Part shown: positions 47,697 through 57,447 of the stretch, piece after piece
Numbering within the stretch: position 1 is the stretch's first letter
How the letters are laid out: each line of letters begins with the position of its first letter
Source of the DNA: Lojkania enalia
Taxonomy: Eukaryota > Ascomycota > Dothideomycetes > Pleosporales
Direction: 5' to 3'
Length of the DNA stretch: 64,000 bases
NCBI GenBank assembly: GCA_010094045.1
Contig: ML986686.1
Coordinates: 1-64,000, forward strand
Position numbers and translations under genes: made by a program
Notes under the pieces: model-generated
Seen by the model: only the letters and a program-made list of their open reading frames with translations
Told to the model about the DNA's origin: nothing
Database searches by the model: none

Positions 47697-49490
47697 TCAC
47701 TTTTTCCCCACCTTCGCCTTCGCACTAACAGCTGGCATACCCTCCCCCTTCCACCCCGGCAACGCATACTCCTCCTCCAGATTCCCTATCAACTTGTTCG
47801 TCGCCTGCTTCTCGCGCATCCGTGCCTCCCCCCTCGCCGCCTCCAGCCTATCCAATGACATACCCACCGCATCGATGCATCGCTCTAGCAACATATCATC
47901 CCGCATGCCTAGCACTTCCGGCGCCGCAACGCCATCTCTCAAGTTCTCGAGCTCGGCGTTGATTTCCTGGAGCTTGAGCAAGGTCGTAGAGACGTGGCGG
48001 ATTGCCTGCTCGCGGTAGCGCGTTAGTTCTTTCAGCAGGCCAAGGTTCCTGCGGAGCTCGTTCTTCGAAGCCTGGTTCCCGCCAAGCTTGGTCCAGAGCT
48101 GGGCGAGCAGCTTGTCATGGTCGCGCCCGAGAGCAATGCCGTCTCTAGTTGCTAGGTCGTGGATCAGGTCGAGGCGCTCGTCGAGGTTATTCAGGACGAG
48201 GAGAAGGGCCTGGGCGACCTGGATCAGGATATCGATTTCTTGGCGAATTTCGCGCACATGATCAACGTAGATATCGAAGATTTGGCGCTGTAGCGAGGCA
48301 GTGGCACTAAAGGAGTTGCGTGGGTTCAGCGCAACGAGGAGTCGGGATAGAGAGCCAGTGCTAGCTTCCCGCGACGCGAGACCGTCGAGGTTGCGCTTGG
48401 TCCAGGTGTTGATGCTAAGAACTCGGTCGACGGTGCGGCCGATGCGGGAGTTGTACTTTGTGAGATCACTAGACGCTTCTTTGGCCGTGTCGATGAAGGC
48501 TTGGAATTCGACCTCTAGTTGGGAGCGGGACGGGAGTTTGGAGTACTTGACTAATGTCTTCAGGTCTCGGATTGAAGCCTCGGAGTGTTTCATAGCGGCT
48601 GGAAGAGCGTACGAGTCTTGGGAAGTTTGTAGGATGTCTTCGAAACTGGACTGTACCTGCACAACCTCTTCAAAAGCGGAGATATGGTCTAGAGGCTCGT
48701 AGTTTGAAGAGCCGCAGAATGGAAGGAAATAGGATGAGCCTGGGATGATACATATGGGCGAGAGTGCAGTTCGAATTGATGATTGGATGAATGTAGACGT
48801 CGAACCCAGAACCAACAGTAGTATCCAGAGGACGATTGCAGCTGCGAAAATCGGCTTCACAAAGTCTGCCGCATATCCTAGTACGGATAGCGCATATCGT
48901 AGAAAAGGCCAGACAACATGATTGCAGAAGAGGCTGATGTAGTGCCATGGACCTAGGGGGTCTTCCACCTGATCTGGCCGGGCTGGAGCCTGTGGTCTTG
49001 GTAAGCGCGGTGAAGATTGCATGCTACCGGGGCGATTTTGCGCAGATGGCTGGCAAGCCTTTCGAGCGCGCATTTGAGAATTCCGCAGTGGTGAGCCATT
49101 AGAGAAGCCCTCAACCGAGTCATACATGGATGGCATTATAAATGACGGCTCCATTGTTTGTGACGCCGGGGTCGATCGAAAAGACCTGTTCTTGGACATT
49201 GGAGTTGTCTTGGTCGACCTTGTTTGCTGTGAGGCGTGACTCCCTGGCGTTTTCACAGGCGTGTCTTGCGGAGTGCGCGATGAGCCTCTAGTAGAGCGTG
49301 ACAATAAGGGCGCTGGAATATCTTCGCGTTCCAGAATATCACCCTGATTTTCCAAGTCATTGTCACTTCCATACTCTGAATCCATATCAGATGCGGAATG
49401 CACAGATGCGTCACCTTCAGAGGAATATTCTGCAGCTCCCCATGAGTCTCCTAGACTACCTTGTAGCCTATGTGAGCGTGAGGTAGCCAT
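47697..49490 (-). CDS. Conserved-looking membrane protein with coiled coil, function unknown
   Basis: A single-exon frame of 597 aa; I do not recognise the family. Residues 1 to about 180 are low-complexity, rich in Ser, Asp, Thr and Gln, with a run of acidic Ser/Asp (SDMDSEYGSDNDLE) and basic patches, probably disordered and nucleo- or cytoplasmic. A strongly hydrophobic region at about 185-260 contains one long helix (IFAAAIVLWILLLVLG), possibly with a second shorter segment before it (NHVVWPFLRYALSVLG). The remaining 330 residues are helical and charged with heptad-like stretches (IQVAQALLLVLNNLDERLDLIHDL, LLKLQEINAELENLRDG), ending in a Lys-rich tail. This layout (disordered head, one membrane span, long coiled-coil domain) is reminiscent of nuclear-envelope or ER-membrane proteins, but that is inference. 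It shares a 443-bp divergent region with the ThrRS gene. Confidence 0.75.
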   Translation of the reverse strand: MATSRSHRLQGSLGDSWGAAEYSSEGDASVHSASDMDSEYGSDNDLENQGDILEREDIPAPLLSRSTRGSSRTPQDTPVKTPGSHASQQTRSTKTTPMSKNRSFRSTPASQTMEPSFIMPSMYDSVEGFSNGSPLRNSQMRARKACQPSAQNRPGSMQSSPRLPRPQAPARPDQVEDPLGPWHYISLFCNHVVWPFLRYALSVLGYAADFVKPIFAAAIVLWILLLVLGSTSTFIQSSIRTALSPICIIPGSSYFLPFCGSSNYEPLDHISAFEEVVQVQSSFEDILQTSQDSYALPAAMKHSEASIRDLKTLVKYSKLPSRSQLEVEFQAFIDTAKEASSDLTKYNSRIGRTVDRVLSINTWTKRNLDGLASREASTGSLSRLLVALNPRNSFSATASLQRQIFDIYVDHVREIRQEIDILIQVAQALLLVLNNLDERLDLIHDLATRDGIALGRDHDKLLAQLWTKLGGNQASKNELRRNLGLLKELTRYREQAIRHVSTTLLKLQEINAELENLRDGVAAPEVLGMRDDMLLERCIDAVGMSLDRLEAARGEARMREKQATNKLIGNLEEEYALPGWKGEGMPAVSAKAKVGKK

Positions 49491-49933
49491 ATGGTAGCCA
49501 ACAGCGTGCTAGCTTGAGGGTGGCAAAGGTGTCAAATAGGAATGCGGTGAAGTAATAGGGCAAAGTTGCTGTCCAAACCTAGAAAAGAAGAGTAGAAATG
49601 TAGAAAATGGCCTTCATCGAGCGTGCCGTTCATCACGACGCAGGAAGAGGCTGGGAATGAGGTGTTGTCGTCACTTCCCTGTACGTCATGTCGTCCAATG
49701 AGATTTTGACTCTAGGGTTTCGCCTGCGCCACATATGCGGCGGTGCGCTAGACTAAGAGTTCGTGTTCCCAGGACGGGATATTTCTCAAGAGAGAAAATA
49801 TGAAATCTTGAATATTTGAGACGGAAGACATGCAGGTTGAATATCCATTACGGAGAACGGTGGGTGGCTGCTGGGACGCGCCAAGCCGCTAACTCTATCC
49901 ACCGTCTACTTCGGTTGTCAGAAATCGCGATAG
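49491..49933. promoter_or_regulatory. Divergent promoter region membrane protein / ThrRS
   Basis: 443 bp between head-to-head genes, without a supported ORF; presumably two promoters. No distinct motif seen. Confidence 0.45.
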
Positions 49934-51604
49934 ATGAAGCTTGCCAGCGAATTCTCGATGCCAGCTCTGCGCCCACCTTGTCCCTGGCTGCGAGTCTTTA
50001 GATCTACGCAATTGCTATCTAAGAATGTTTATCAGCCCACAAAATTCTCTATCAGGAGCTGCTCGTGCTCCGCGCCTCACCAATTCCAGAATTCAGTGAC
50101 TGTCTCAACGAAAGCCCAGGGCAAGAATCCACAGCTGAACCCAACCACATCCGAACCTCCCACACCCCCAACCGATCACCGAAGTCTTGCGCAGGCGCAC
50201 GGCCTTTTTATAACATCCCCTTATAGCCCAGGCTCCCCTCTTCTACTTCCCAATGGCGCGTATGTTTTCCAGAAGCTCCAGTCATTCCTTCGAGCGCAGT
50301 ACCCTCAATTCGGGTTTCAAGAGGTGATCACGCCAACAATATACAAAAAATCGTTATGGGAGATATCGGGACATTGGGATAACTATGCAGAGGACATGTT
50401 CAGCGTTCAGGGTCGGGGCGCAACAGGGCGAACTGAGAACGCTGAGGTAGGCCAGGATGAGGAATTCGGGTTGAAGCCAATGAATTGCCCTGGGCACTGC
50501 CTTCTGTTTGGAAATGAGACACGGAGCCATAGAGATCTGCCAGTCCGGTTGGCCGATTTCAGCGCGTTGCATCGTAACGAGATCTCCGGAGCGTTGACGG
50601 GACTAACCAGGGTACGGCGGTTCCATCAGGACGATGCACATATATTCTGTCGTCCAGATCAGATCTTGGCAGAGATCGAACAGACTCTAAAATTCGTGGG
50701 AATGGTCTATGACACTTTCGGTCTAGGACCGTACAAACTGCTTCTATCCACTCGACCTTTAGATCACTTTATCGGGACCATCGAGGAATGGGATAGGGCC
50801 GAAATGCAACTGACAGAAGCACTCATAAACAGCGGACGTGAATTCAAGACGAATAAGGGAGACGGTGCTTTCTATGGCCCAAAAATTGACATCATCCTCA
50901 AGGATTCAAACGGAAAAGAACATCAGACCGCCACCATACAGCTCGACTTCCAGCTTCCGCAGCGATTCAACCTTCAATACCAGGCGTCGCCCGAAGAGAT
51001 GGTGGCTCAACTAGCAGGATGCGAGAACGCGAAGGGACTCGATAACGCGCATCGTCGCCCCGTTATTATACATCGAGCCATTTACGGTTCACTGGAACGC
51101 TTCATGGCTCTTCTAATTGAGCACTATGCTGGCACATATCCGTTCTGGCTCTCGCCGCGACCGGCAATCATCCTCGTCCTCAATCAAAGCCCCGAAATAT
51201 TGAAATACGTGACATTCATACAATCTGTTCTTTCTGGGCTTCGGCCTGTACCCCCTGGCTCGTTAGAGAACTCAAATGGAAAACCTACCCCGCAACCACT
51301 CGCCACGATTCATCTCCCTATCGATGTCGATGCTTCGTCGCGGGGACTAGGGAAGAAAATAGCAGAAGCCTTCAAGAAAAGATACAATCACTTCATCATC
51401 GTTGGACCCAACGAAGCGCGAGACCAGACTCTGAAGCTAGAGATGATACATCAACCAAATATTCCCACCTCAGAGAATGCACTCTCAAGGGCTCTTGGAA
51501 GAGACCTTCAAAGCGATGATTACAAGGGCGCAAGAATCTCTATAGATATGAGCCTCCAAGAAGCCAGACATTATTTTGAGACCCTAGTGAATGAGTATTT
51601 GTAA
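49934..51604 (+). CDS. mst1: Mitochondrial threonine-tRNA ligase
   Basis: Intronless, 556 aa. The first about 80 residues are rich in Arg, Ser and Gln with few acidic residues (LRVFRSTQLL.., FSIRSCSCS), a mitochondrial targeting presequence; the Met at residue 9 is a possible alternative start. The class II catalytic core follows: FQKLQSFLRAQY and FQEVITPTIYKKSLW (motif 1), MNCPGHCLLF (zinc-ligand Cys), LPVRLADFSALHRNE, RVRRFHQDDAHIFC (motif 2), FYGPKIDIIL, HRAIYGSLERFMALLIE (motif 3). The anticodon-binding domain (WLSPRPAIILVLNQSP onward) closes the protein. It lacks the N-terminal TGS and editing domains of cytosolic ThrRS, as in yeast Mst1. It charges mitochondrial tRNA-Thr. A short insert rich in Gly/Glu (about residues 160-175) interrupts the core compared with the family pattern as I know it. 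Confidence 0.95.
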   Translation: MKLASEFSMPALRPPCPWLRVFRSTQLLSKNVYQPTKFSIRSCSCSAPHQFQNSVTVSTKAQGKNPQLNPTTSEPPTPPTDHRSLAQAHGLFITSPYSPGSPLLLPNGAYVFQKLQSFLRAQYPQFGFQEVITPTIYKKSLWEISGHWDNYAEDMFSVQGRGATGRTENAEVGQDEEFGLKPMNCPGHCLLFGNETRSHRDLPVRLADFSALHRNEISGALTGLTRVRRFHQDDAHIFCRPDQILAEIEQTLKFVGMVYDTFGLGPYKLLLSTRPLDHFIGTIEEWDRAEMQLTEALINSGREFKTNKGDGAFYGPKIDIILKDSNGKEHQTATIQLDFQLPQRFNLQYQASPEEMVAQLAGCENAKGLDNAHRRPVIIHRAIYGSLERFMALLIEHYAGTYPFWLSPRPAIILVLNQSPEILKYVTFIQSVLSGLRPVPPGSLENSNGKPTPQPLATIHLPIDVDASSRGLGKKIAEAFKKRYNHFIIVGPNEARDQTLKLEMIHQPNIPTSENALSRALGRDLQSDDYKGARISIDMSLQEARHYFETLVNEYL

Positions 51605-53781
51605 TATTTTAGTGTATATGTAACGTAGATGATAGCTGCATAAATATAACGTTGCCACCTTGTGCAACGATGCGAATTCTTATAGTTGAGCTTTTTATTT
51701 GTTTGATCCACATTTATTACTAGCAGTTATACATTTCCCTAATAGACTAAAGATGTCACACTAGATTTACGTCACTTCCCAGTCCGATCATCGCCATTGC
51801 ATCGCGCGGAGGTTTTCTCATCACTTCGAGCCCTAGATTTGCCCATCCCAGTCAGGCGACACCATAGATTCATCATCTATCTTTTCCTACTAAAATCCAC
51901 TAAATTTCTACTTTATTATATGTTTATCATCACTCAGATTTTACTGTCTTAACCCGACAACCAACTATAGAATGATGAAGCGTGGGTTTGGAGGCTTGAA
52001 GCTAGTAAATATGCCCTAAGGCTTAGGGTTTCTTATTTTAAATCCCCAACGAGACATAGTGACCAATCAACTCTACTTTCAAAATTTAACAAATATAGAG
52101 ATAGAAGCGTAAAATAAAGAACAATTATTAGTGTATCACTTTCTGCTTGAGTCGAGGGTAAAGCAGCTAGCAACTGTTGAGGCGTTCCTCTAAAGCTAAT
52201 CGGAAGTCTCAAGTAGATCTCAACTCGCGGTAGCCCCGAATTTCACTTTATTTTCATTTTTCCTTACATTCAAACAATGATAGTAAAACCCTGAATTGTG
52301 CCTATATCTCTTCTCCGTAACTTTCACCTTCAAGATTACTTTTACCTTAATCTTCGCCTTCGCCTTCACCTACCGTAGGGTTAAGCGAATTAGGTGAGAA
52401 AGCGATGATGCTAATGTAATTTATAAGTTTAAAGAGTTTTAGATATTTAGAAGTAGCTATAGCGCATGATTTATGCATAATTCTAGTAGAGCTCGACGTG
52501 TGGGCAGAGTTATGGTCGCTTGAAGTCAAGGTACCCCTCATATTTTTCCGGCACGAGTGGTTTTCCAGCACGCATAGACGAGCGTTACATTATGAGAAAG
52601 CTTTAGATGGTATGACTAGATTTGGTAACACAAAAACCACTTAATACTAAAGAGAAACTGCAATATTGGCGGCAAGGAGGAACAATAAGACGGCTTGTGA
52701 TTTAGCTATTGCCCGTCTCGAGGACCTAAAGTCAACATGGCATCATGGCATCATCTTGTCAATATCTTTCAATTACGAACTGTATGAGTTGAGGTGCTAT
52801 CAGAAGTGCATACTAATTTCCATCTTATCTTTACATGAAGTACCCAGAACTACATCTTGTGAAAGCAACAGGAGCTAATATGTGATTTAAGATGAACGAA
52901 GACGGACTCGAGGAAAGGAAGACCGAGCTCACCTAGTCTACACATATAGGAACAATCAATAACTTCAGTTTATCTATTTAGCAGCTATCCTGCATGCTGT
53001 AACGCATTGGCCGAAATAAAACAGTAATTGAATAAGCCGGAACCTAAGAAGCGTGGCGGACAGTAGGAGAAGCCATAGCACCTTCAAATGCCCTTCAACC
53101 AAAATCAAGCGCTCATAACCCTCCCTGAATTCAGACCAAAGAAATATTTCACACCTACGCCTTCACCTAACCCTCCTCTCCGTCCTCCGTGATTCAAACT
53201 TTCAGCGTAAAACCTGCCCACCTACATGCTAACTATCAAACCCAGCATACGCCACCGCAGCCATCTAGAAAACACACATATTCATATTCCGTACATAGCA
53301 AAATCCCAGCGATGCAGCAACAGATCCCACATGCAAACTTCAGCAACGTGAGGGAGTCAGAAGCACCGCACCCCCACCACCCGAACTAACCGCAAACAAC
53401 CTAACCCCACAGCCCACCGCACATCTCATCCCGCCTATCAATCACCAAGACATTTGATATTAAATTGTTTGATTGCTTGTTTGTTGCGGGTATGCCGATA
53501 CCCGTCGCGAATGATAAAAGATATATTGTTAGGAAGATTTAACCGGATCGGGGAGGAGACGTGTACTTCGGATGCAAAGCATAGCATCAGCGGCCCGGAC
53601 GGGCAGCTGATGAATCGCTCTATATATGCCTGTATCGCACGACGACCTTGAATCCACAAACAACACACCCTCTTCACGCACGACTCTTACACACAGCTCA
53701 GTCAGATCCACGCATTTAATACAGACCGGACCATACCTCGCTCGGCTGTGCAACCGCGGCGATACGCTTAGCCGATTAACA
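51605..53781. other. AT-rich intergenic, no supported gene
   Basis: About 2.2 kb with only short frames. A degenerate pyrimidine stretch (ttcgccttcgccttcacc, about 52,352-52,370) is the only repeat noticed. The rest looks like unconstrained or decayed DNA; no element could be named. Confidence 0.5.
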
Positions 53782-54021
53782 ATGCCATACCCCTACCCCT
53801 TCTCCAACCCGCTCCCGCTCCCCCGCAACCATCCTTCGTCCCCCACAACCTCGTCATCCCCACAACAACTCTCCGAACAGAAACCCCGCGCCTCCTCATC
53901 GACCTACTCGCTATCTCTCAAGACATCCACTACTGATACCGGTCGTAATCCCGTATACGCGCCCCTGATCGGCGCGTTGAGGAAGATGAGCGATGTCATC
54001 GATAGATTACTTCAGGTTTGA
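53782..54021 (+). CDS. Candidate small protein, 79 aa, function unknown
   Basis: ATG in a good context (acaATGcc). The first half is low-complexity Pro/Ser/Thr ([25 protein letters not shown]). The second half is more ordered and ends with PVYAPLIGALRKMSDVIDRLLQV, an amphipathic helix. Codon use resembles nearby genes (C-ending codons). The frame continues open upstream without a better start. No signal peptide or known motif. It could be a real small gene or a chance ORF in a CT-rich stretch; the ordered helix at the very end is the main argument for it. Confidence 0.3.
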   Translation: MPYPYPFSNPLPLPRNHPSSPTTSSSPQQLSEQKPRASSSTYSLSLKTSTTDTGRNPVYAPLIGALRKMSDVIDRLLQV

Positions 54022-54195
54022 AAGTTCTAGGAATGCCTGTGGGTAGGGACGGATGGGTAGAATGAGGAAAAATTTCCACCATCAGACTTGACAGATAGTT
54101 CTCCATCACAACATCGTGGACCCAAATCAAAAACCTTCATCATTTTATTCATCCATTCGGCGATATCTCGCTCACAAAATTTTCATTCAATCATA

Positions 54196-56645
54196 CTAAA
54201 CAACTCTCCCCCTACTAACGCTCCTCTCCATCCGAATCCACCCATCCTCCTCCTCCGCCTCCTCCTGCCTCTCCCCCGGTAACGAAACCGCCTTATCAAT
54301 CGCTACCGGCAAACCTCTATGTCTACCCCTAATCATTACCGCACAGAGAATCAACTTACTCACCGTATGCCACGCTCCCGAGAAACTATACGCCTCCCCC
54401 GGCACGCCCACCGAGATCCCCACACACCCGTACGCAGACACGATTTCGAAGATGACGTTGAAGACGCTGAACACAGTCGGGTCCCTTGAGAAATTATCCC
54501 CCTCGACGATCATAACGAGGAAGACAGCCAGTACAATCCACCACAGGTCGTGCGCGAGTTGGGCGCGCAGTTGCTGGCGTACAAAGTACGATTTGGTGGT
54601 CTGCTCGAGCGACGCATTCGTCACTGTTCGGCGGAGCTTGCCCAGGAACCCTAGATGCCAGGCCGACGGTAGCGCGGCGTAGCCCGGATCGTCCGCGTAG
54701 ATTCCCAGGCTGCGCTCCTCGTAGACGTTACTGTTGCGCATGGTGATGACCACGGGGTACACCGAGATGTACATCATGATCACGTAGAGGACCTGGAGGC
54801 TAATGCGGACGCTTGGTATGGGAACGACGTAGAAGCCACCGCTTCTTACAGCCAGCGCTTGGAACAGGCCGTCTACGATTTGAGTGGCGGCCGGTAACGA
54901 CGTAATGGCTTTATTGCCAATGTTCAGGAGCTCAAAGGCCACCCAGTCAATACCATTGAGGCAGACAACCGACGAGAGTAGCCACCAGGTATGAGGTGCC
55001 GGGAACATGTTCGTATAGCACCTCCTGGGATGTGCTAGGAGGAAATGGAGGGTTTGGCGGAAGTCTTCCCACTCCTCACCGTTTGGCGAGATTTTGAGAA
55101 ACGCCCACACAATTAGGCGAAGAAATATGGGATAACAAGTATTTCCGGCGAGAATGAGTAGCCCCATGGAAAGGAGCATGTAGGCCGATGACTGAAAGGC
55201 TACCATGTTGGCGTCCAAGAGAGACATGCCTGAATTATTAAATGCAGACACAGCATTGAATGCACCCACCCACCAAGGATCTAGGCCGTTCGCGCGGGCT
55301 ATCGAAGCCTTGTTATTCGCGACATAGGCACCTAGTGCTAAGCAGCTGAAGAACTGGAAGAGGACAAAATATGCAGGCACAAGCCAGGATAACAGCTTCA
55401 CAGCCCTGTACTCATACCCGCCGAGTTCCTCGCGGTCCTTGTCCGTCAAATGATGGAACTGCGAATTACGGGAGACGAAGCCTGAAGAGAGGAACGGTAG
55501 GTGGGCAGTTGCGGATCGCAAGGCCTCTTCAGAGGCACTATCCGCGAGGATAGATTGATTGGTTGACCGCCGCCTGAGGGTAGTATCGGAACGGGCGCCA
55601 ATGCCCTGCATGGAGAAAAGACGGTTGAAACTAGAGCGAGAAGGGCTCAAATCGGGGCGCTGCTTTCCAAAAACAGTGTCTGGCCCGAATGTGATGTGTT
55701 CCGGGACTTTTGCTGAGTTGGGTGCGGTGGGCAGCTGATCGATTTCAACTTCTTGTCTAGGACTGCGATCGGGGGAGCCGGGGTTCGGGGCGGCACTAGG
55801 CGATGGCATAGAGAAATAATCAGTGTCCTGAGCATCACGTTGTACGGGGGGCGTCTTGAAAGACGGTGGTTGAAGATATAGGGTTAGGTCCGGCTTTGTG
55901 GATTTAATCGTCTTGTCCACATCGTTGGATGCTCCCTCGGCCTTTCCAACACAATTACTTTGGGGAGCGTCAGTCTCACCATCGGCTGTAATCGGCGGCG
56001 CACCATCAGGACGCTCGGCCGGCTGTTCCACCTTGTCCGCTTTGCCCGCCTGGTTAATATCAGAGACTCCCTGCTTCACTGGCATGCTCCTTGTATCCGG
56101 CCTCGCGGAGCTGCGCGAGACCCTTCGTACTAATGACACGGAAAGCCTGCGGGCCTTTCGTGCTTGCGATCCTTTTCTTTGACGCAACTCGGCAATATAG
56201 TCGAACCGCTGTTCGAATGCTCTTTTTCGCACATGGACTACGAAGGCGGATAAGAAGATGGCCGACCCGAGCATGATGAGGAAGAAGAGTATTATCTGCT
56301 GCGCCGTGTTTAGTGTCGACAGATTTACTGTATTTAGTCCGCTGTACATATTTAGCAGTCGTTTCAATGATATATTCTTCACCGCTCAATAGCACTTTGC
56401 CAAGGCCGGCACATAGGAACTCACGCCAAAGTCATCGCGCTTACGACCAAGAACAGAGAGTCGATATAGCGGACGCTACTCGACGGGCTGGAGATGCCCC
56501 AGAAAAGAGCACTCGTCACAAGACATGTCGCAATGAAGTAGATATAGTGCAAGGTGATGAAATTGAAAGCGGGACACTTTCGGTGGACGAAGCGCGCGGC
56601 GCGATGAAGAGAACCGAAGCCGGGCACTCCGGCGAGGAGGGCCAT
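54196..56645 (-). CDS. trk1: High-affinity potassium transporter, TRK family
   Basis: Two exons, complement(join(54196..56341,56425..56645)), 788 aa; the 83-bp intron joins VVSAMTLA to GLNTVNLSTLN, the first pore region. TRK proteins are plasma-membrane K+ uptake systems with four MPM (membrane-pore-membrane) repeats. Visible: FNFITLHYIYFI (helix 1), a long hydrophilic loop of about 230 residues rich in Ser, Arg and Pro (about 110-340), then LLSWLVPAYFVLFQF, pore FNAVSAFNNSGMSLLD, pore QALAVRSGGFYVVP and the last pore FEIVSAYGCVGISVG, each with the filter glycine. The C-terminal tail is short and charged. Size is typical of filamentous fungi and smaller than yeast Trk1 because the loop is shorter. 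Start taken at the Met 37 codons before FNFIT; a further 5' exon cannot be excluded. Divergent to the senescence-domain gene. Confidence 0.92.
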
Positions 56646-57447
56646 TGAAAGGTGGAATCCACGCGACGAGGACGAGCACGGTGTTCTGCTAATATCACTG
56701 TCCAGGGTGTGGAGGAGGCAGCCCAGCCCAAACGCGGGCGCCCTTGGAGTTCAACAGGGAGCAACACGTTGCGAGATCGAGGTACATATCCATGATGAAC
56801 GGAGGGAGCGGGTTGGAGGCGCAGCGGCAGGGGCAACAACGACGGAAGCAGGAATCGAGCGGGACTTTGGTCACGGTGCAGATGGCAAGCGAGGAGATGA
56901 CAAAGAGGGTCGGGGGAGGGATGTAGGAGAGGGAGAGATGCGGCTGTTGTCCGGCAGAGCCCCGTTGATGAGCGATGAGCGTGGGTGGAGTCGTGGCGGC
57001 ACTCCCGAGCAAGTCGACGACCACAGGGACGCCAAGGTGTGGCCGTGCAGGCGGGCGACGGTTGAGGCCGAAACGAGCGGGGACGAGGGGCGAATCAAAG
57101 CGCCTGTGGCTGGGCGCAGACTGTGGCGGTGCACGGCCGGCCAGGGTTGGCGGGGGACCGAGTGGACGGCGGGCGGCACTGACGTAGAGATTCACCTGTT
57201 AAGCGCGCACCACGACCCGTGGACCTTGGCTTTCTCGTCCCGTCACCTGGCACTGCGACACGATTGAAGGCCCGCGTCGCTGCACCGAGTCCTCAAAATA
57301 GCCCCTGCCTACCCCTCCCTTGCTTCCAAATATTTCTTCTCCCTGTGCTATTTAAATCGCGACCACGTACCCCTCTGCCTCTCCCTGCATCCCTCGCGAA
57401 ACACCTCCCGCCTCGTCCGCTGCCCTCCTTCGCGCCATCTCGAGAAT
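56646..57447. promoter_or_regulatory. Divergent promoter region trk1 / senescence-domain gene
   Basis: 802 bp of GC-rich DNA in which several long ORFs overlap on both strands; none has motifs, so they look like GC-driven chance frames. The segment before 57,448 is CT-rich (cctctccctgcatccctcgc), typical of a fungal promoter or leader. Confidence 0.5.

Noticed and set aside
56695..57267. Several 100-186-aa ORFs on both strands
   Set aside because: GC-rich promoter between trk1 and the senescence-domain gene; mutually overlapping chance frames.
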